NCBI RefSeq assembly: GCF_037201965.1
Contig: NZ_CP147518.1
Span: 4,829,001-4,893,000 of the forward strand
Direction of reading: 5' to 3'
Length of the DNA: 64,000 nt
DNA from: Spirosoma sp. SC4-14
Lineage (GTDB): Bacteria; Bacteroidota; Bacteroidia; Cytophagales; Spirosomataceae
In this document: positions 1 to 6,243 of the stretch, piece by piece
Layout of the letters: the number at the start of each line of letters is the position of its first letter
Position numbering within the stretch: the stretch's first letter is position 1
Program-made: the position numbers and the translations under genes
The notes under the pieces: model-generated
What the model saw: the letters and a program-made list of their open reading frames with translations, nothing else
Databases searched by the model: none
Told to the model about the DNA's origin: nothing

Positions 1-766
1 ACGCGAGTTGCTCCAGCAATGGCAATCGAAATCTGCGCTCAGCCTGCTGTAATTGGTCCAAAATGTGAGGAGTAGAATGGTTTTTTTTCAATTCTTGTCG
101 ATGCCAGGCCAATAATGCTTTTGCTTCTGGCCAAAGCAAATGGGTTATAATTACCCGTAAGGTCAGATACTCTACCTGCGTTATTCGATGGGGATGGTTT
201 GTATCCAGTCCGGCCCAGTCGGTTCGGTAGCGAATATAGGAAGCCCAGCCTGGAAGGGTAGTAAGCATCAGTGTTAGAAATAGTTCATGATCGCCAGGCG
301 CAATGCCTAATTGATGGAGCGACTCCAGTAAAGCCTGAATAGCATTTTCAGGCAGCGAGGTAAGCCATTGCAGCTTTAGCGCATCCTGTCCATGTAAGTC
401 ATCATCATAAAGGGCCAGTTTTCGCCAGGCGGCAAACAGTCCCAGATGGCGAAGTGGCATGTGTAGAGTGGCCTGTCCATCATCAGCATAGACCGACATC
501 CATTTGAGCGTTTGTTGGTTAATGGCCGCTATTGGCTCAGGTATAGTTGCCCGCTGGAAAAAGGTACTACCCAGAGAGAGAGCTTCTTCAATGGGTAATT
601 CTTCAAACCCTTGAAGCGGATTGACAGCAACCAGGTTTTTTAGAGGCCAGTAAGGGGCTATTTTTTTGAAACTGGTCACCACCCGTTCCATTAATTGATC
701 GGTAGCCAGAAAGTTTGTAGAGTCAACGATCGAATGGATGGGTTGGGCAACACTAGTGGTTTTCAT
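1..766 (-). CDS. dabA: DabA (DUF2309) inorganic carbon transporter subunit, 5' part
   Basis: About 255 codons are visible and the frame runs off the left edge, so the C-terminal part is not seen. The ATG is at 764-766. Around residues 47-60 the protein reads KNLVAVNPLQGFEE, the hallmark N-terminal block of the DabA/UPF0753 family. Known members are zinc proteins resembling beta-carbonic anhydrase that pair with membrane protein DabB to accumulate bicarbonate. A broken dabB lies 100 bp upstream on the same strand, so the pair was probably an operon. Whether this dabA is complete cannot be judged here. Confidence 0.85.
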   Translation of the reverse strand, partial: MKTTSVAQPIHSIVDSTNFLATDQLMERVVTSFKKIAPYWPLKNLVAVNPLQGFEELPIEEALSLGSTFFQRATIPEPIAAINQQTLKWMSVYADDGQATLHMPLRHLGLFAAWRKLALYDDDLHGQDALKLQWLTSLPENAIQALLESLHQLGIAPGDHELFLTLMLTTLPGWASYIRYRTDWAGLDTNHPHRITQVEYLTLRVIITHLLWPEAKALLAWHRQELKKNHSTPHILDQLQQAERRFRLPLLEQLA

Positions 767-865
767 GCGGATTGTTTATTTATAATGATAGTGGTTGTGG
801 TGTGTGGTAATGATCTTCGGATGAGGTTGGCTCGCATTTAGGCCCCATAGGTAGCCTTTCGGTAT

Positions 866-1399
866 CTAGGCAGGTATAGACCAAGGGCGTCGAACCAATA
901 GCCTGTCTAAACAAGCCAGCGTAATTACTCCTAGACCAGCGATATGAACGCTCGTAAGAGCCCGAGGCTTTATCAACCTCAAAGGGACCAGAAACCCTGC
1001 GATGAGTTGCACACTGTTCCCGTAGACCAGACTTACGAAGGTTGTACTGATGAGGGCTATGGGCAGAGTACTTAGCAAGTTAGCCTGAAGCAGTGGCAGG
1101 GTGAACTGAGTACCTGCCAGAAAAGCTACTATAAGTAGTATAAGGGTCGTATAGCCTGATTTATGGACCATTAATCGAACCATTAGCCAATTGCTAATAC
1201 CCCAACTTACTAGTAGCAGCAGATGATGATCCGCACTAACCATCAGCATGACGGAACCAATCAGGAAGCTAAGCTGGATAAAATAGATACGCCAGCACTT
1301 ATTCCCGTTCAGATAACGGTAAGCAAAAGCGTCCAGCGCTATCATAAAGATGGATAAGCTATCTACATAAGAGAGCCCATCAAGAGAAAAAAAAATCAT
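866..1399 (-). pseudogene. dabB: DabB-like proton-channel subunit, truncated and rearranged
   Basis: The frame encodes 177 residues with several membrane segments. The first ~80 residues resemble the N-terminus of DabB/NuoL-type proton-conducting subunits (SADHHLLLLVSWGISNWLMV). Near residue 150, TSVHIAGLG resembles the family motif around HAGL, which normally lies much further into a protein of about 500 residues. The frame stops soon after it. I infer an internal deletion and loss of the C-terminal half. It lies just upstream of dabA on the same strand. It could alternatively be a short unrelated membrane protein. Confidence 0.55.
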
Positions 1400-1534
1400 T
1401 TCAATATAATTTTATAAGCTATCCTTGATTTGACACTCAAAAGTATTAGATAATCTAATATTAGAAAAACTCGAAATTCTAATATTATTCATTAGAAATA
1501 CTTATAGTATCACTACAATTTAGGGCAAACGCAT

Positions 1535-1732
1535 CTAAAGGTGTTGAATGACTTGTAAAGGGTAATTCTCGTCACGAGCAGCTTTTTTTCGCTTACGGTT
1601 CATGCTCATCGGTGTAGGCTCCCGCCGTAAGGCCGATAAGGCCATCTTCCGTAAGAGGGCCAGATTCTGGGCGGCTAAGGGATGGCGGACCTGCGAGTCA
1701 TCCTCACTAAAGATCACATCCAGTTGGACTTG
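1535..1732 (-). pseudogene. ISAs1-family transposase, C-terminal fragment
   Basis: The minus-strand frame contains SEDDSQVRHPLAAQNLALLR followed by a basic tail, the typical C-terminal block of ISAs1 (DDE_Tnp_ISAs1) transposases. The frame stays open upstream through VQLDVIF and stops being recognisable where the left end of the IS3 remnant begins near 1720-1732. This suggests that the IS3 element inserted into it. No N-terminal part is present in the window. Confidence 0.7.
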
Positions 1733-1779
1733 CTACATTTGACTGGAGACTTTTTTTAGGCAGATTTGGGGGACTAACT

Positions 1780-1795
1780 GCTTCGGCAGTCCGAT
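1780..1795 (-). repeat. 16-bp hairpin insertion 1
   Basis: It reads ATCGGACTGCCGAAGC on the minus strand. The stem CTGC/GCAG closes a TTCG loop at 1778-1789. It lies in the left untranslated end of the IS3 remnant. Confidence 0.7.
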
Positions 1796-1817
1796 CCAAT
1801 TTGAAGATGGTTAAACG

Positions 1818-1833
1818 ACCGCAATGGCGGACC
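1818..1833 (-). repeat. 16-bp hairpin insertion 2
   Basis: It reads GGTCCGCCATTGCGGT on the minus strand. The stem CCGC/GCGG closes an AATG loop at 1819-1830, just before the IS3 orfA start. It is nearly the same as copy 18 in the younger IS3. Confidence 0.7.
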
Positions 1834-1867
1834 ATGTATGTATGACGAAGCCTTCAAGGAAATGGCC

Positions 1868-1882
1868 CGCTCCGGCGTACCG
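1868..1882 (-). repeat. 15-bp hairpin insertion 3
   Basis: It reads CGGTACGCCGGAGCG on the minus strand, identical to copy 11 in opposite orientation. It adds five codons in frame to IS3 orfA between EMA and VELSYAKG. Confidence 0.8.
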
Positions 1883-2073
1883 GTCGAATTGTCTTACGCT
1901 AAGGGATCAATTCAAGAGGCCGCCCGCGAATTGGGGATTGATCCTGGCCGAATCCGCAAATGGAGGCAACGACATCAAAAAAATGATCAAATCCAGCCTG
2001 CTAATGCTACACTTTCTGACGAGCAGCAACAGATTAGAAGGTTACAGCGGGAGCTTAGAGAAGCTCAGATGGA

Positions 2074-2089
2074 TCGGCCGGCCGAAGCC
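2074..2089 (+). repeat. 16-bp hairpin insertion 4
   Basis: It reads TCGGCCGGCCGAAGCC. The stem GGC/GCC closes a CGAA loop. Removing it restores the OrfA motif MERDILKKAV. Confidence 0.85.
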
Positions 2090-2137
2090 ACGCGATATAT
2101 TAAAGAAGGCAGTCAGCATCTTCTCCAGGACCGACGG

Positions 2138-2152
2138 CCGGGCCGCCGGGCG
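2138..2152 (+). repeat. 15-bp hairpin insertion 5
   Basis: It reads CCGGGCCGCCGGGCG. The stem CCGC/GCGG closes a three-base CGG loop at 2143-2153. Removing it restores RTDGKYSDF in OrfA. Confidence 0.75.
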
Positions 2153-2195
2153 GAAGTATTCCGATTTATAAAGGAAAACGCTCATGTATTTTCCA

Positions 2196-2210
2196 CGGTC
2201 CGCCGAAGCG
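2196..2210 (+). repeat. 15-bp hairpin insertion 6
   Basis: It reads CGGTCCGCCGAAGCG. The stem CCGC/GCGG closes a CGAA loop at 2200-2211. It lies between the codons for P and V in the OrfB start MYFPVE. Confidence 0.85.
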
Positions 2211-2218
2211 GTTGAGAA

Positions 2219-2234
2219 TCGGACCGCCGAAGCG
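2219..2234 (+). repeat. 16-bp hairpin insertion 7
   Basis: It reads TCGGACCGCCGAAGCG, only eight bases after copy 6. Removing it restores VEKMCKVLKVS in OrfB. Confidence 0.85.
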
Positions 2235-2379
2235 GATGTGTAAAGTATTGAAAGTGAGCAGTAGTGGCTATTATTACTGGCGTAAGCATCCAATTGGCAC
2301 CCGACAACGAAACCAGGAAGAACTAGTGAGTCATATCCGGCGCGTGCATACCCAGAGCCAAGGTCGCTACGGCAGTCCC

Positions 2380-2393
2380 GCGCCACGGTGGCC
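2380..2393. repeat. Possible 14-bp hairpin insertion 8
   Basis: It reads GCGCCACGGTGGCC. Removing 14 bases gives YGSPRIADELREQG, the normal spacing for IS3 OrfB. The length is off the 15-16 norm, so this copy is less certain. Confidence 0.5.
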
Positions 2394-2591
2394 CGGATTG
2401 CGGATGAACTCCGTGAGCAGGGCGTGAAGGCCTCGCGCAACCGTATTGCCAGGCTCATGCGGAAAATAGGTATCCGTAGCATTGTCTACAAAAAAAAAGT
2501 ATCGGGTGCAGACGACCGACTCGAATCATGATTATCCAGTAGCTAAAAATCTGCTAAACAGAGAGTTTACTACTGATAAGCCAGGGAAAAT

Positions 2592-2606
2592 CGGAGCGCC
2601 GAAGCG
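2592..2606 (+). repeat. 15-bp hairpin insertion 9
   Basis: It reads CGGAGCGCCGAAGCG with stem CGC/GCG and loop CGAA. Removing it restores PGKIWVSDIT in OrfB. Confidence 0.85.
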
Positions 2607-2624
2607 ATGGGTGTCTGACATCAC

Positions 2625-2640
2625 GGCACGGGCCGCCCCG
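2625..2640. repeat. 16-bp hairpin insertion 10 (second subtype)
   Basis: It reads GGCACGGGCCGCCCCG. The stem CGGG/CCCG closes a CCGC loop at 2629-2640. Removing it restores SDITYIATAEG. Copy 17 has the same form. Confidence 0.85.
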
Positions 2641-2676
2641 CTATATTGCCACAGCAGAAGGTTGGCTGTACCTGAC

Positions 2677-2691
2677 CGGTACGCCGGAGCG
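2677..2691 (+). repeat. 15-bp hairpin insertion 11
   Basis: It reads CGGTACGCCGGAGCG, the exact complement-orientation match of copy 3. It lies in frame between YLT and the ILDLADRKV block of OrfB. Confidence 0.8.
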
Positions 2692-2876
2692 GGCAATTTT
2701 GGATTTAGCGGATCGGAAAGTGATTGACTGGGCCTTGAGTGACAGTTTAAAAGCAACTGATACGAGTGTAGCGGCTTGGCGTATGGCTCTTACAAACAGG
2801 GCCATAGACGGTAAACTTATCTTTCATCGCTCCAATTTCTATGGATTAAGCAAGGGCTAGCGTATAATTTTTGTCC

Positions 2877-2892
2877 GCATCGGCGGTCCGAA
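2877..2892 (-). repeat. 16-bp hairpin insertion 12
   Basis: It reads TTCGGACCGCCGATGC on the minus strand. The stem CCGC/GCGG closes an ATCG loop at 2875-2886. The host sequence here is poorly defined, so this copy rests on its match to the others. Confidence 0.65.
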
Positions 2893-3200
2893 TATTTTTT
2901 ACCTCGCCGAACTACTGCACAAACTCGGTGAATGAGCCGCATCGGCCTTTAGCCGAACAGAAAACCTTTTGGAAGTCTTCGTTGCATAAACAGGTGAGTA
3001 AAACTTGTCAAACGGCCTTAAGAGGTATCCATGCTGATCTTGAATCGGTTGAAAAACAGATACATGTTCTAATTACAGAAGATAACCGCTTAAAGGAATT
3101 GTTTGACTGGGTTACGTCGATCCCTGGTATCGGCCATGCTACTGAACTGTTAGTTGCTACGGAGGAGTTTAATGCGATCAACGAGGCTAAAAAGCTAGCG

Positions 3201-3216
3201 GCTTCGGTCGTCCGAT
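3201..3216 (-). repeat. 16-bp hairpin insertion 13
   Basis: It reads ATCGGACGACCGAAGC on the minus strand. Removing it joins KKLA to CHAGVAPFEYRSG in the IS110 transposase remnant. Confidence 0.85.
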
Positions 3217-3391
3217 TGTCACGCTGGAGTAGCTCCGTTTGAATACCGATCAGGCAGTAGTGTGCGAGGACGAACTAGCGTTAGCCACCACGCTCGTAAG
3301 CGTTTAAAATCATTATTTCATCTAGCCGCCATGTCTGCTATCCAAGTGAAAGGTGAGTTGCGAGATTATTACCAGCGGAAACTAGCTGAAG

Positions 3392-3406
3392 CGGTTCCCC
3401 GCCGGG
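3392..3406. repeat. 15-bp hairpin insertion 14
   Basis: It reads CGGTTCCCCGCCGGG. The stem GCGG/CCGC closes a TTCC loop at 3391-3402. It lies in frame in the IS110 remnant. Confidence 0.65.
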
Positions 3407-3419
3407 ACAAGAACAAAAT

Positions 3420-3435
3420 TCGGACCGCCGATGCG
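3420..3435 (+). repeat. 16-bp hairpin insertion 15
   Basis: It reads TCGGACCGCCGATGCG. The stem CCGC/GCGG closes a CGAT loop. Removing it restores KNKMLVLNAVRN. Confidence 0.85.
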
Positions 3436-3462
3436 GCTGGTGCTCAATGCTGTTCGTAACAA

Positions 3463-3478
3463 TCGGACGGCCGAAGCC
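3463..3478 (+). repeat. 16-bp hairpin insertion 16
   Basis: It reads TCGGACGGCCGAAGCC. The stem CGGC/GCCG closes a CGAA loop at 3468-3479. Removing it restores AVRNKLIHRVCSV. Confidence 0.85.
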
Positions 3479-3555
3479 GCTTATCCATCGTGTCTGTTCG
3501 GTGGTGCAACGTCAGCAGGAATATGATAAAATGTATGTGCCAACGCTTGCATAGA

Positions 3556-3853
3556 CCATGGAAATCGGAGCGGTATATTGAAGGTTGGTACAACGGCACA
3601 GGCCGCCCTGCGCCGACGGAAACATTCGGTACTGGGCTACCGCACCCCCTGTGAACAGGAATCATATTTTTTCACTTCCTCAATGGCAGCTTAGAAAAAA
3701 TCTCCACTATACTGTTGCAAGTCCAATTTTTACTTTTACAATTACCAGCGTAAGCATCAGTCGTTAGGCTACCAGACGCCTGCCCAGTGGTACGTCAAAG
3801 CAACAAAGGGAAAAGAAAAAGTACAATTTAAGACCTGGCTTTCTCAAGCTTAA
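3556..3853 (+). pseudogene. IS3-family OrfB C-terminal fragments (two)
   Basis: The first fragment reads YIEGWYN, then RRRKHSVLGYRTP after removal of a 16-bp insertion at 3595-3610. This is the conserved C-terminal block of IS3 OrfB after the catalytic Glu. A second, different C-terminal block, RKHQSLGYQTPAQWY, follows and ends at TAA 3851-3853. Two such blocks in a row show that parts of two IS3 elements are fused here. Confidence 0.65.
3595..3610. repeat. 16-bp hairpin insertion 17 (second subtype)
   Basis: It reads GGCACAGGCCGCCCTG. The stem CAGG/CCTG closes a CCGC loop, a paired change relative to copy 10. Removing it restores WYNRRRKHS in IS3 OrfB. Confidence 0.85.
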
Positions 3854-3880
3854 ATTAGCACAAAAACTGTCCAACTAATT

Positions 3881-4141
3881 GGGAGCACCATAGAGAACAG
3901 AGAGTCGGATGTGCGGGGTAGTCAGGGTAAGTGACTCCACCAGTGGGGTTTTCGAGGAATCCCATGAGCAAGCTCACCGGGATTACAAATAGCCAAATCG
4001 GGTGGTTGGTCGGATTGAATGACACCAGGAATGAAAGGACGATCTTCCCACAGAGGGGCTACTGATAGCTACGAAAGTTAGGCACTCCCGCTTTACTTTC
4101 ATGCGTTCCTGGGGGTTTGTTCGTGTGCGGACACGATGGTG
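3881..4141. other. Unassigned stretch between IS remnants and cassette array
   Basis: No convincing gene was found on either strand. The sequence ends abruptly at a surviving attC half site (4142-4148), so it may be the flank or end of an element that replaced the rest of that site. I could not assign it to an IS family, and no clear terminal repeats were seen. Confidence 0.4.
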
Positions 4142-4148
4142 GTTGGGC
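4142..4148 (-). other. Truncated attC, surviving R'' box
   Basis: The minus strand reads GCCCAAC, matching the RYYYAAC core box. It sits in the same context (GGTTGGGCTGC on the plus strand) as the five fuller sites, just downstream of the cassette gene at 4196-4582. The partner box and central arms are missing and are replaced by unassigned sequence on the left. Confidence 0.65.
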
Positions 4149-4205
4149 TGCCTCGCTCTCCCTCGGGACGTGCTCCCTGTCGACGGGAAGCTGCCCTACT
4201 CAGTC
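4149..4205 (-). repeat. Cassette 3' flanking repeat unit
   Basis: A ~55-nt block lies between the cassette gene end and attC. It shares the core CGGGACGTGCTCCCTGTCG with the blocks at 7595, 8748, 10565, 11918 and 13846. It slightly overlaps the stop end of the gene at 4196. Confidence 0.65.
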
Positions 4206-4582
4206 GGATTTTGCAATAGCCCTATTATCTCCACCACTTCACAAATTCCTGTACTGCGACTGCCTTCCCTAAAATAACCGACTGTTCCAATTTTAATTCG
4301 AGAACGATGATACGCTCTATTTTTCGCATTTAAAATCCACATCCGGGCAACGCCCTCCTTTAATACTTCTCCTTCCTCAATTAGATTACCCTGCTCATCT
4401 TCAAACTCAGGATAAATCATAAATAGCCAATTAATTTCATGGTCGGCACTCTCATAACAGAAATCGGAACGAATGCCTTGATGGGGCAGGGTGTAACGTC
4501 CTCCTTCTTCTTGACTGTAAAAACGATATTTGACTTTGAAGTCTTCCTGATGGCCGAAAAGCTGTTGATATGGTTTACGCAT
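4196..4582 (-). CDS. Cassette gene, EF-Tu-like beta-barrel protein (tentative)
   Basis: The 128-residue protein has no signal peptide or membrane segment. It carries an EEGGR motif near residue 25, followed by a P-x-x-G-I-R-S-D-F block, and near the C-terminus GTVGYFREGSRSTGICEVVE. This pattern resembles the small stand-alone proteins sharing the EF-Tu domain 2/3 barrel (GGR...P...G.R, then F.LREG.RT.G). Function is unknown. It is the last surviving minus-strand cassette gene, between the truncated attC at 4142 and the repeat units and attC at 4629-4819. Confidence 0.7.
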   Translation of the reverse strand: MRKPYQQLFGHQEDFKVKYRFYSQEEGGRYTLPHQGIRSDFCYESADHEINWLFMIYPEFEDEQGNLIEEGEVLKEGVARMWILNAKNRAYHRSRIKIGTVGYFREGSRSTGICEVVEIIGLLQNPTE

Positions 4583-4628
4583 GAAGAAATGATCTTGTCA
4601 ACCGCAACGTGCTCTACAAACTTAACTC

Positions 4629-4800
4629 ACTTAACTGGGCGTTTCTCGTGTCGGCGCTACGTACCAAATACGCTTTTTTGATTACCCCAGCCGGGGCGTT
4701 TCTCGTGTCAACCGAAACTGCCGAACGAGCCAAAACCGTTTTGTCACGGGACATGCGGCCTGTCGCACGCAACCCGCCGAACACGCTTTTTTTATCACTG
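4629..4800 (-). repeat. Degenerate ~55-nt tandem units, 5' side of cassette gene
   Basis: Three units begin on the plus strand with TGGGCGTTTCTCGTGTCG (4633), GGGGCGTTTCTCGTGTCAAC (4692) and GGGACATGCGGCCTGTCGCA (4748). Spacing is about 55-60 nt. They lie between the attC box and the start of the gene at 4582. The last unit runs into an AAAAAAAGCGTG block next to the attC, as at the other junctions. Confidence 0.7.
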
Positions 4801-4808
4801 TTAGGAAC

Positions 4809-4819
4809 ACCCAACGACC
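4809..4819 (-). other. attC site 1, outer arm (split by IS110)
   Basis: The plus strand ACCCAACGACC matches the start of intact attC sites such as 13759-13845. The remaining arm resumes at 7518. On the minus strand this is the R' box GTTGGGT. Confidence 0.8.
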
Positions 4820-4981
4820 CATATCTTCGCTTTTCAGGAATTACCCTTAAAAATATGCAATTTTGAATAAAGCCATTGGTGAGTAGAAAAAGCCTGAACC
4901 CAACGAAAATGCGTCCTGACTAGAACGACATTGGCTCATTGGTTTTGCCCTGCTCACCACCCTTTCCAGTAGCCTGAACAG
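4820..4981 (+). ncRNA. Candidate bridge-RNA region of IS110 copy 1
   Basis: IS110-group elements are known to encode a bridge RNA in the noncoding left end. This segment contains ACCCAACG (4898-4905), identical to the attC arm left of the insertion. About 30 nt later comes CTCATTGG (4935-4942), complementary to CCAATGAG on the right of the insertion. These are plausible left and right target guides. The RNA itself is inferred. The IS3 insertion separates this region from the transposase gene. Confidence 0.45.
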
Positions 4982-5031
4982 TGAGATGGTCCTAAAAATC
5001 CGGACACGAAACTTTTTTAACTTCGTGTCAA

Positions 5032-5335
5032 ATGGCCAAACATTCAACCGCCACGGCGGACCGTTCCCAAACGAAAGTACACCGCTGAATTCAAAGCCGA
5101 TGTGCTGCGCCTGGTTGCCAACGGCGAACCCATCCTTGCCGTAGCTCGTAAAATGGGCATCAGCGATAGCATCATCCATGCCTAGCGGGCGGCTGAAAAA
5201 AAGAACAAAGGGGGAAAAGAACAATCATCCGCTTTGGAAGATGAAGTGGAGTCGCTCAAACGACAACTCCGTCAAACCGAAATGGAGCGAGAGATTTTAA
5301 AAAAAGCTGTCGCCATTTTCAGCCGACAGACCTGA
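5032..5335 (+). pseudogene. IS3-family OrfA, frameshifted and with a nonsense codon
   Basis: The ATG at 5032 begins MAKHS. A 16-bp hairpin insertion at 5047-5062 shifts the frame, after which VPKRKYTAEFKADVLRLVAN and the usual OrfA helix-turn-helix and zipper follow. A TAG replaces the expected Trp codon in SIIHAWRAAEKK near 5183. The zipper region ends ...MEREILKKAVAIFSRQT with TGA at 5333-5335. Without OrfA the element is unlikely to move by itself. Confidence 0.85.
5047..5062 (-). repeat. 16-bp hairpin insertion 18
   Basis: It reads GGTCCGCCGTGGCGGT on the minus strand. The stem CCGC/GCGG closes a CACG loop at 5048-5059. It is a close relative of copy 2 and lies in orfA of a structurally complete IS3. 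Confidence 0.8.
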
Positions 5336-5337
5336 GA

Positions 5338-6243
5338 TTGATTTACCAATTCATCCAGCAGGAAGAGCCCAACTTTCCAATAAGATTGTTGTGTAACACG
5401 TTGGAAGTCAGCAAAAGTAGTTACTATGCTTACCGATCCGGCCAAACCTTTCAAGTCTCCCAGAACGATCAACAGATGACAACTCACATTCAGGAAATTT
5501 TCTGGGAAAACCGTCGACGATATGGTAGTCGTCGAGTGCAGAAAGCGCTGCTTGAAGAGGGGATAGCATTGGGGCGTCATCGAATCAGACGGCTTATGGA
5601 ACAACACAATTGGCAAGCGATTCAGCCCCGCAGTTTTGTTCCCCGCACTACCGATTCAAGTCACGGCTTGCGTCCCTGCCCCAATTTATTGCTGGAACTG
5701 GGCATACCTGTTCGGCCTGATCAGGCTTGGGTGGGGGATATAACATACCTACCGCTTACTGGTGGAGATTGGGTATATTTAGCGAGTTGGTTAGACTTGT
5801 TCTCGCGCCGGATTGTCGGTTGGTGTGTCGATTTAACGATGGAAGAGAGCTTGATTATTAGGGCCTTCGATCAAGCTACTGCCTTACGGCGGCCCAAATC
5901 GGGCTTAATTGTGCATTCGGACCAAGGTGGCCAGTATTTCGGTAAAGTTTTTCAGAAACGGCTCGACAAATGGGCTTGCCGCCAGAGCATGGCCGAGAAA
6001 GATAACCCTTATCAGAATGCTCATGCGGAATCCTTGTGGAGCCGTCTGAAAGCTGAATTGTTAGAAGATGGTTGCTTTGATAATCTTCAAGACGCTCACG
6101 ATGAGCTATTTAATTATATTGAAGGGTATTATAACCTCCGACGTTTGCATTCGGCCTTAGGCTATCAATCACCGATTAATTTTGAGAAGCAGTATTACCA
6201 AGCTAATTTCACTCAAACTCTAAATGACAAAGTGTCCGGCTAA
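5338..6243 (+). CDS. IS3-family transposase OrfB
   Basis: The 301-residue frame has the HTH_21 region followed by an rve integrase core. The DDE residues are in WVGDITYLPL (first Asp), VHSDQGGQYF (second Asp) and NPYQNAHAESLWSRLKAELL (Glu). The length and the C-terminal YNLRRLHSALGYQSPINFE block are normal. In IS3 elements OrfB is usually made by -1 frameshifting from OrfA, so the true product is probably the fusion. Because orfA here is broken, expression is doubtful. Confidence 0.9.
   Translation: MIYQFIQQEEPNFPIRLLCNTLEVSKSSYYAYRSGQTFQVSQNDQQMTTHIQEIFWENRRRYGSRRVQKALLEEGIALGRHRIRRLMEQHNWQAIQPRSFVPRTTDSSHGLRPCPNLLLELGIPVRPDQAWVGDITYLPLTGGDWVYLASWLDLFSRRIVGWCVDLTMEESLIIRAFDQATALRRPKSGLIVHSDQGGQYFGKVFQKRLDKWACRQSMAEKDNPYQNAHAESLWSRLKAELLEDGCFDNLQDAHDELFNYIEGYYNLRRLHSALGYQSPINFEKQYYQANFTQTLNDKVSG

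Larger units (their letters stand above)
1838..2215 (+). pseudogene. IS3-family OrfA, interrupted
   Basis: The frame begins MYDEAFKEMA and continues VELSYAKGSIQEAARELGID, a normal IS3 OrfA helix-turn-helix region once a 15-bp in-frame insertion at 1868-1882 is removed. A 16-bp insertion at 2074-2089 shifts the frame in the leucine-zipper region, and a 15-bp one lies at 2138-2152. Removing them restores the family's usual ERDILKKAVSIFS motif. The reconstructed gene ends in a TGA overlapping OrfB, as expected for programmed -1 frameshifting in IS3. Confidence 0.75.
2184..2865 (+). pseudogene. IS3-family OrfB, N-terminal half, interrupted
   Basis: The reconstructed product starts MYFPVEKMCKVLKVS at the ATG at 2184. 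It continues through YGSP..ADELREQGVKASRNR and WVSDITYIATAEGW, the first catalytic Asp region of the rve integrase fold, and reaches WRMALTNRAI. Six hairpin insertions (2196, 2219, 2380, 2592, 2625, 2677) and a slippage in the A-run near 2490 break the frame. The DDE domain stops before the second Asp, where IS110-derived sequence begins. Confidence 0.75.
2890..3554 (+). pseudogene. IS110-family transposase, C-terminal part, interrupted
   Basis: From about 2980 the frame encodes an IS110 helical region and the Transposase_20 domain, including FDWVTSIPGIGHATELLVAT and, after removal of a 16-bp insertion at 3201-3216, CHAGVAPFEYRSG. Three more insertions (3392, 3420, 3463) break the C-terminal tail, whose reconstructed end is YVPTLA followed by TAG at 3552-3554. 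The N-terminal DEDD domain is not recognisable upstream. It differs clearly from the two IS110 copies at 6.3 and 9.3 kb. Confidence 0.7.
1721..3880 (+). mobile_element. Decayed IS3 element(s) with an IS110 remnant inside
   Basis: Possible terminal repeats are AGTTGGAC near 1722-1729 and its complement near 3869-3876. Inside are an IS3 orfA, the first half of orfB, an IS110-type transposase 3' part, then two successive IS3 orfB C-terminal fragments. The orfB middle between the first and last catalytic acidic residues is missing. The stretch is interrupted by 17 hairpin insertions of 14-16 bp. Two IS3 C-termini in a row suggest that more than one IS3 contributed. Confidence 0.65.

Noticed and set aside
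3556..3590. ATCGGAGCGG at about 3563 as another hairpin insert
   Set aside because: Only the first half of the consensus is present and the host IS3 frame reads on without needing removal.
1780..3610. Hairpin inserts as sequencing errors
   Set aside because: They are 14-16 bp, related to each other, occur in both orientations and form paired stems, which errors would not produce.
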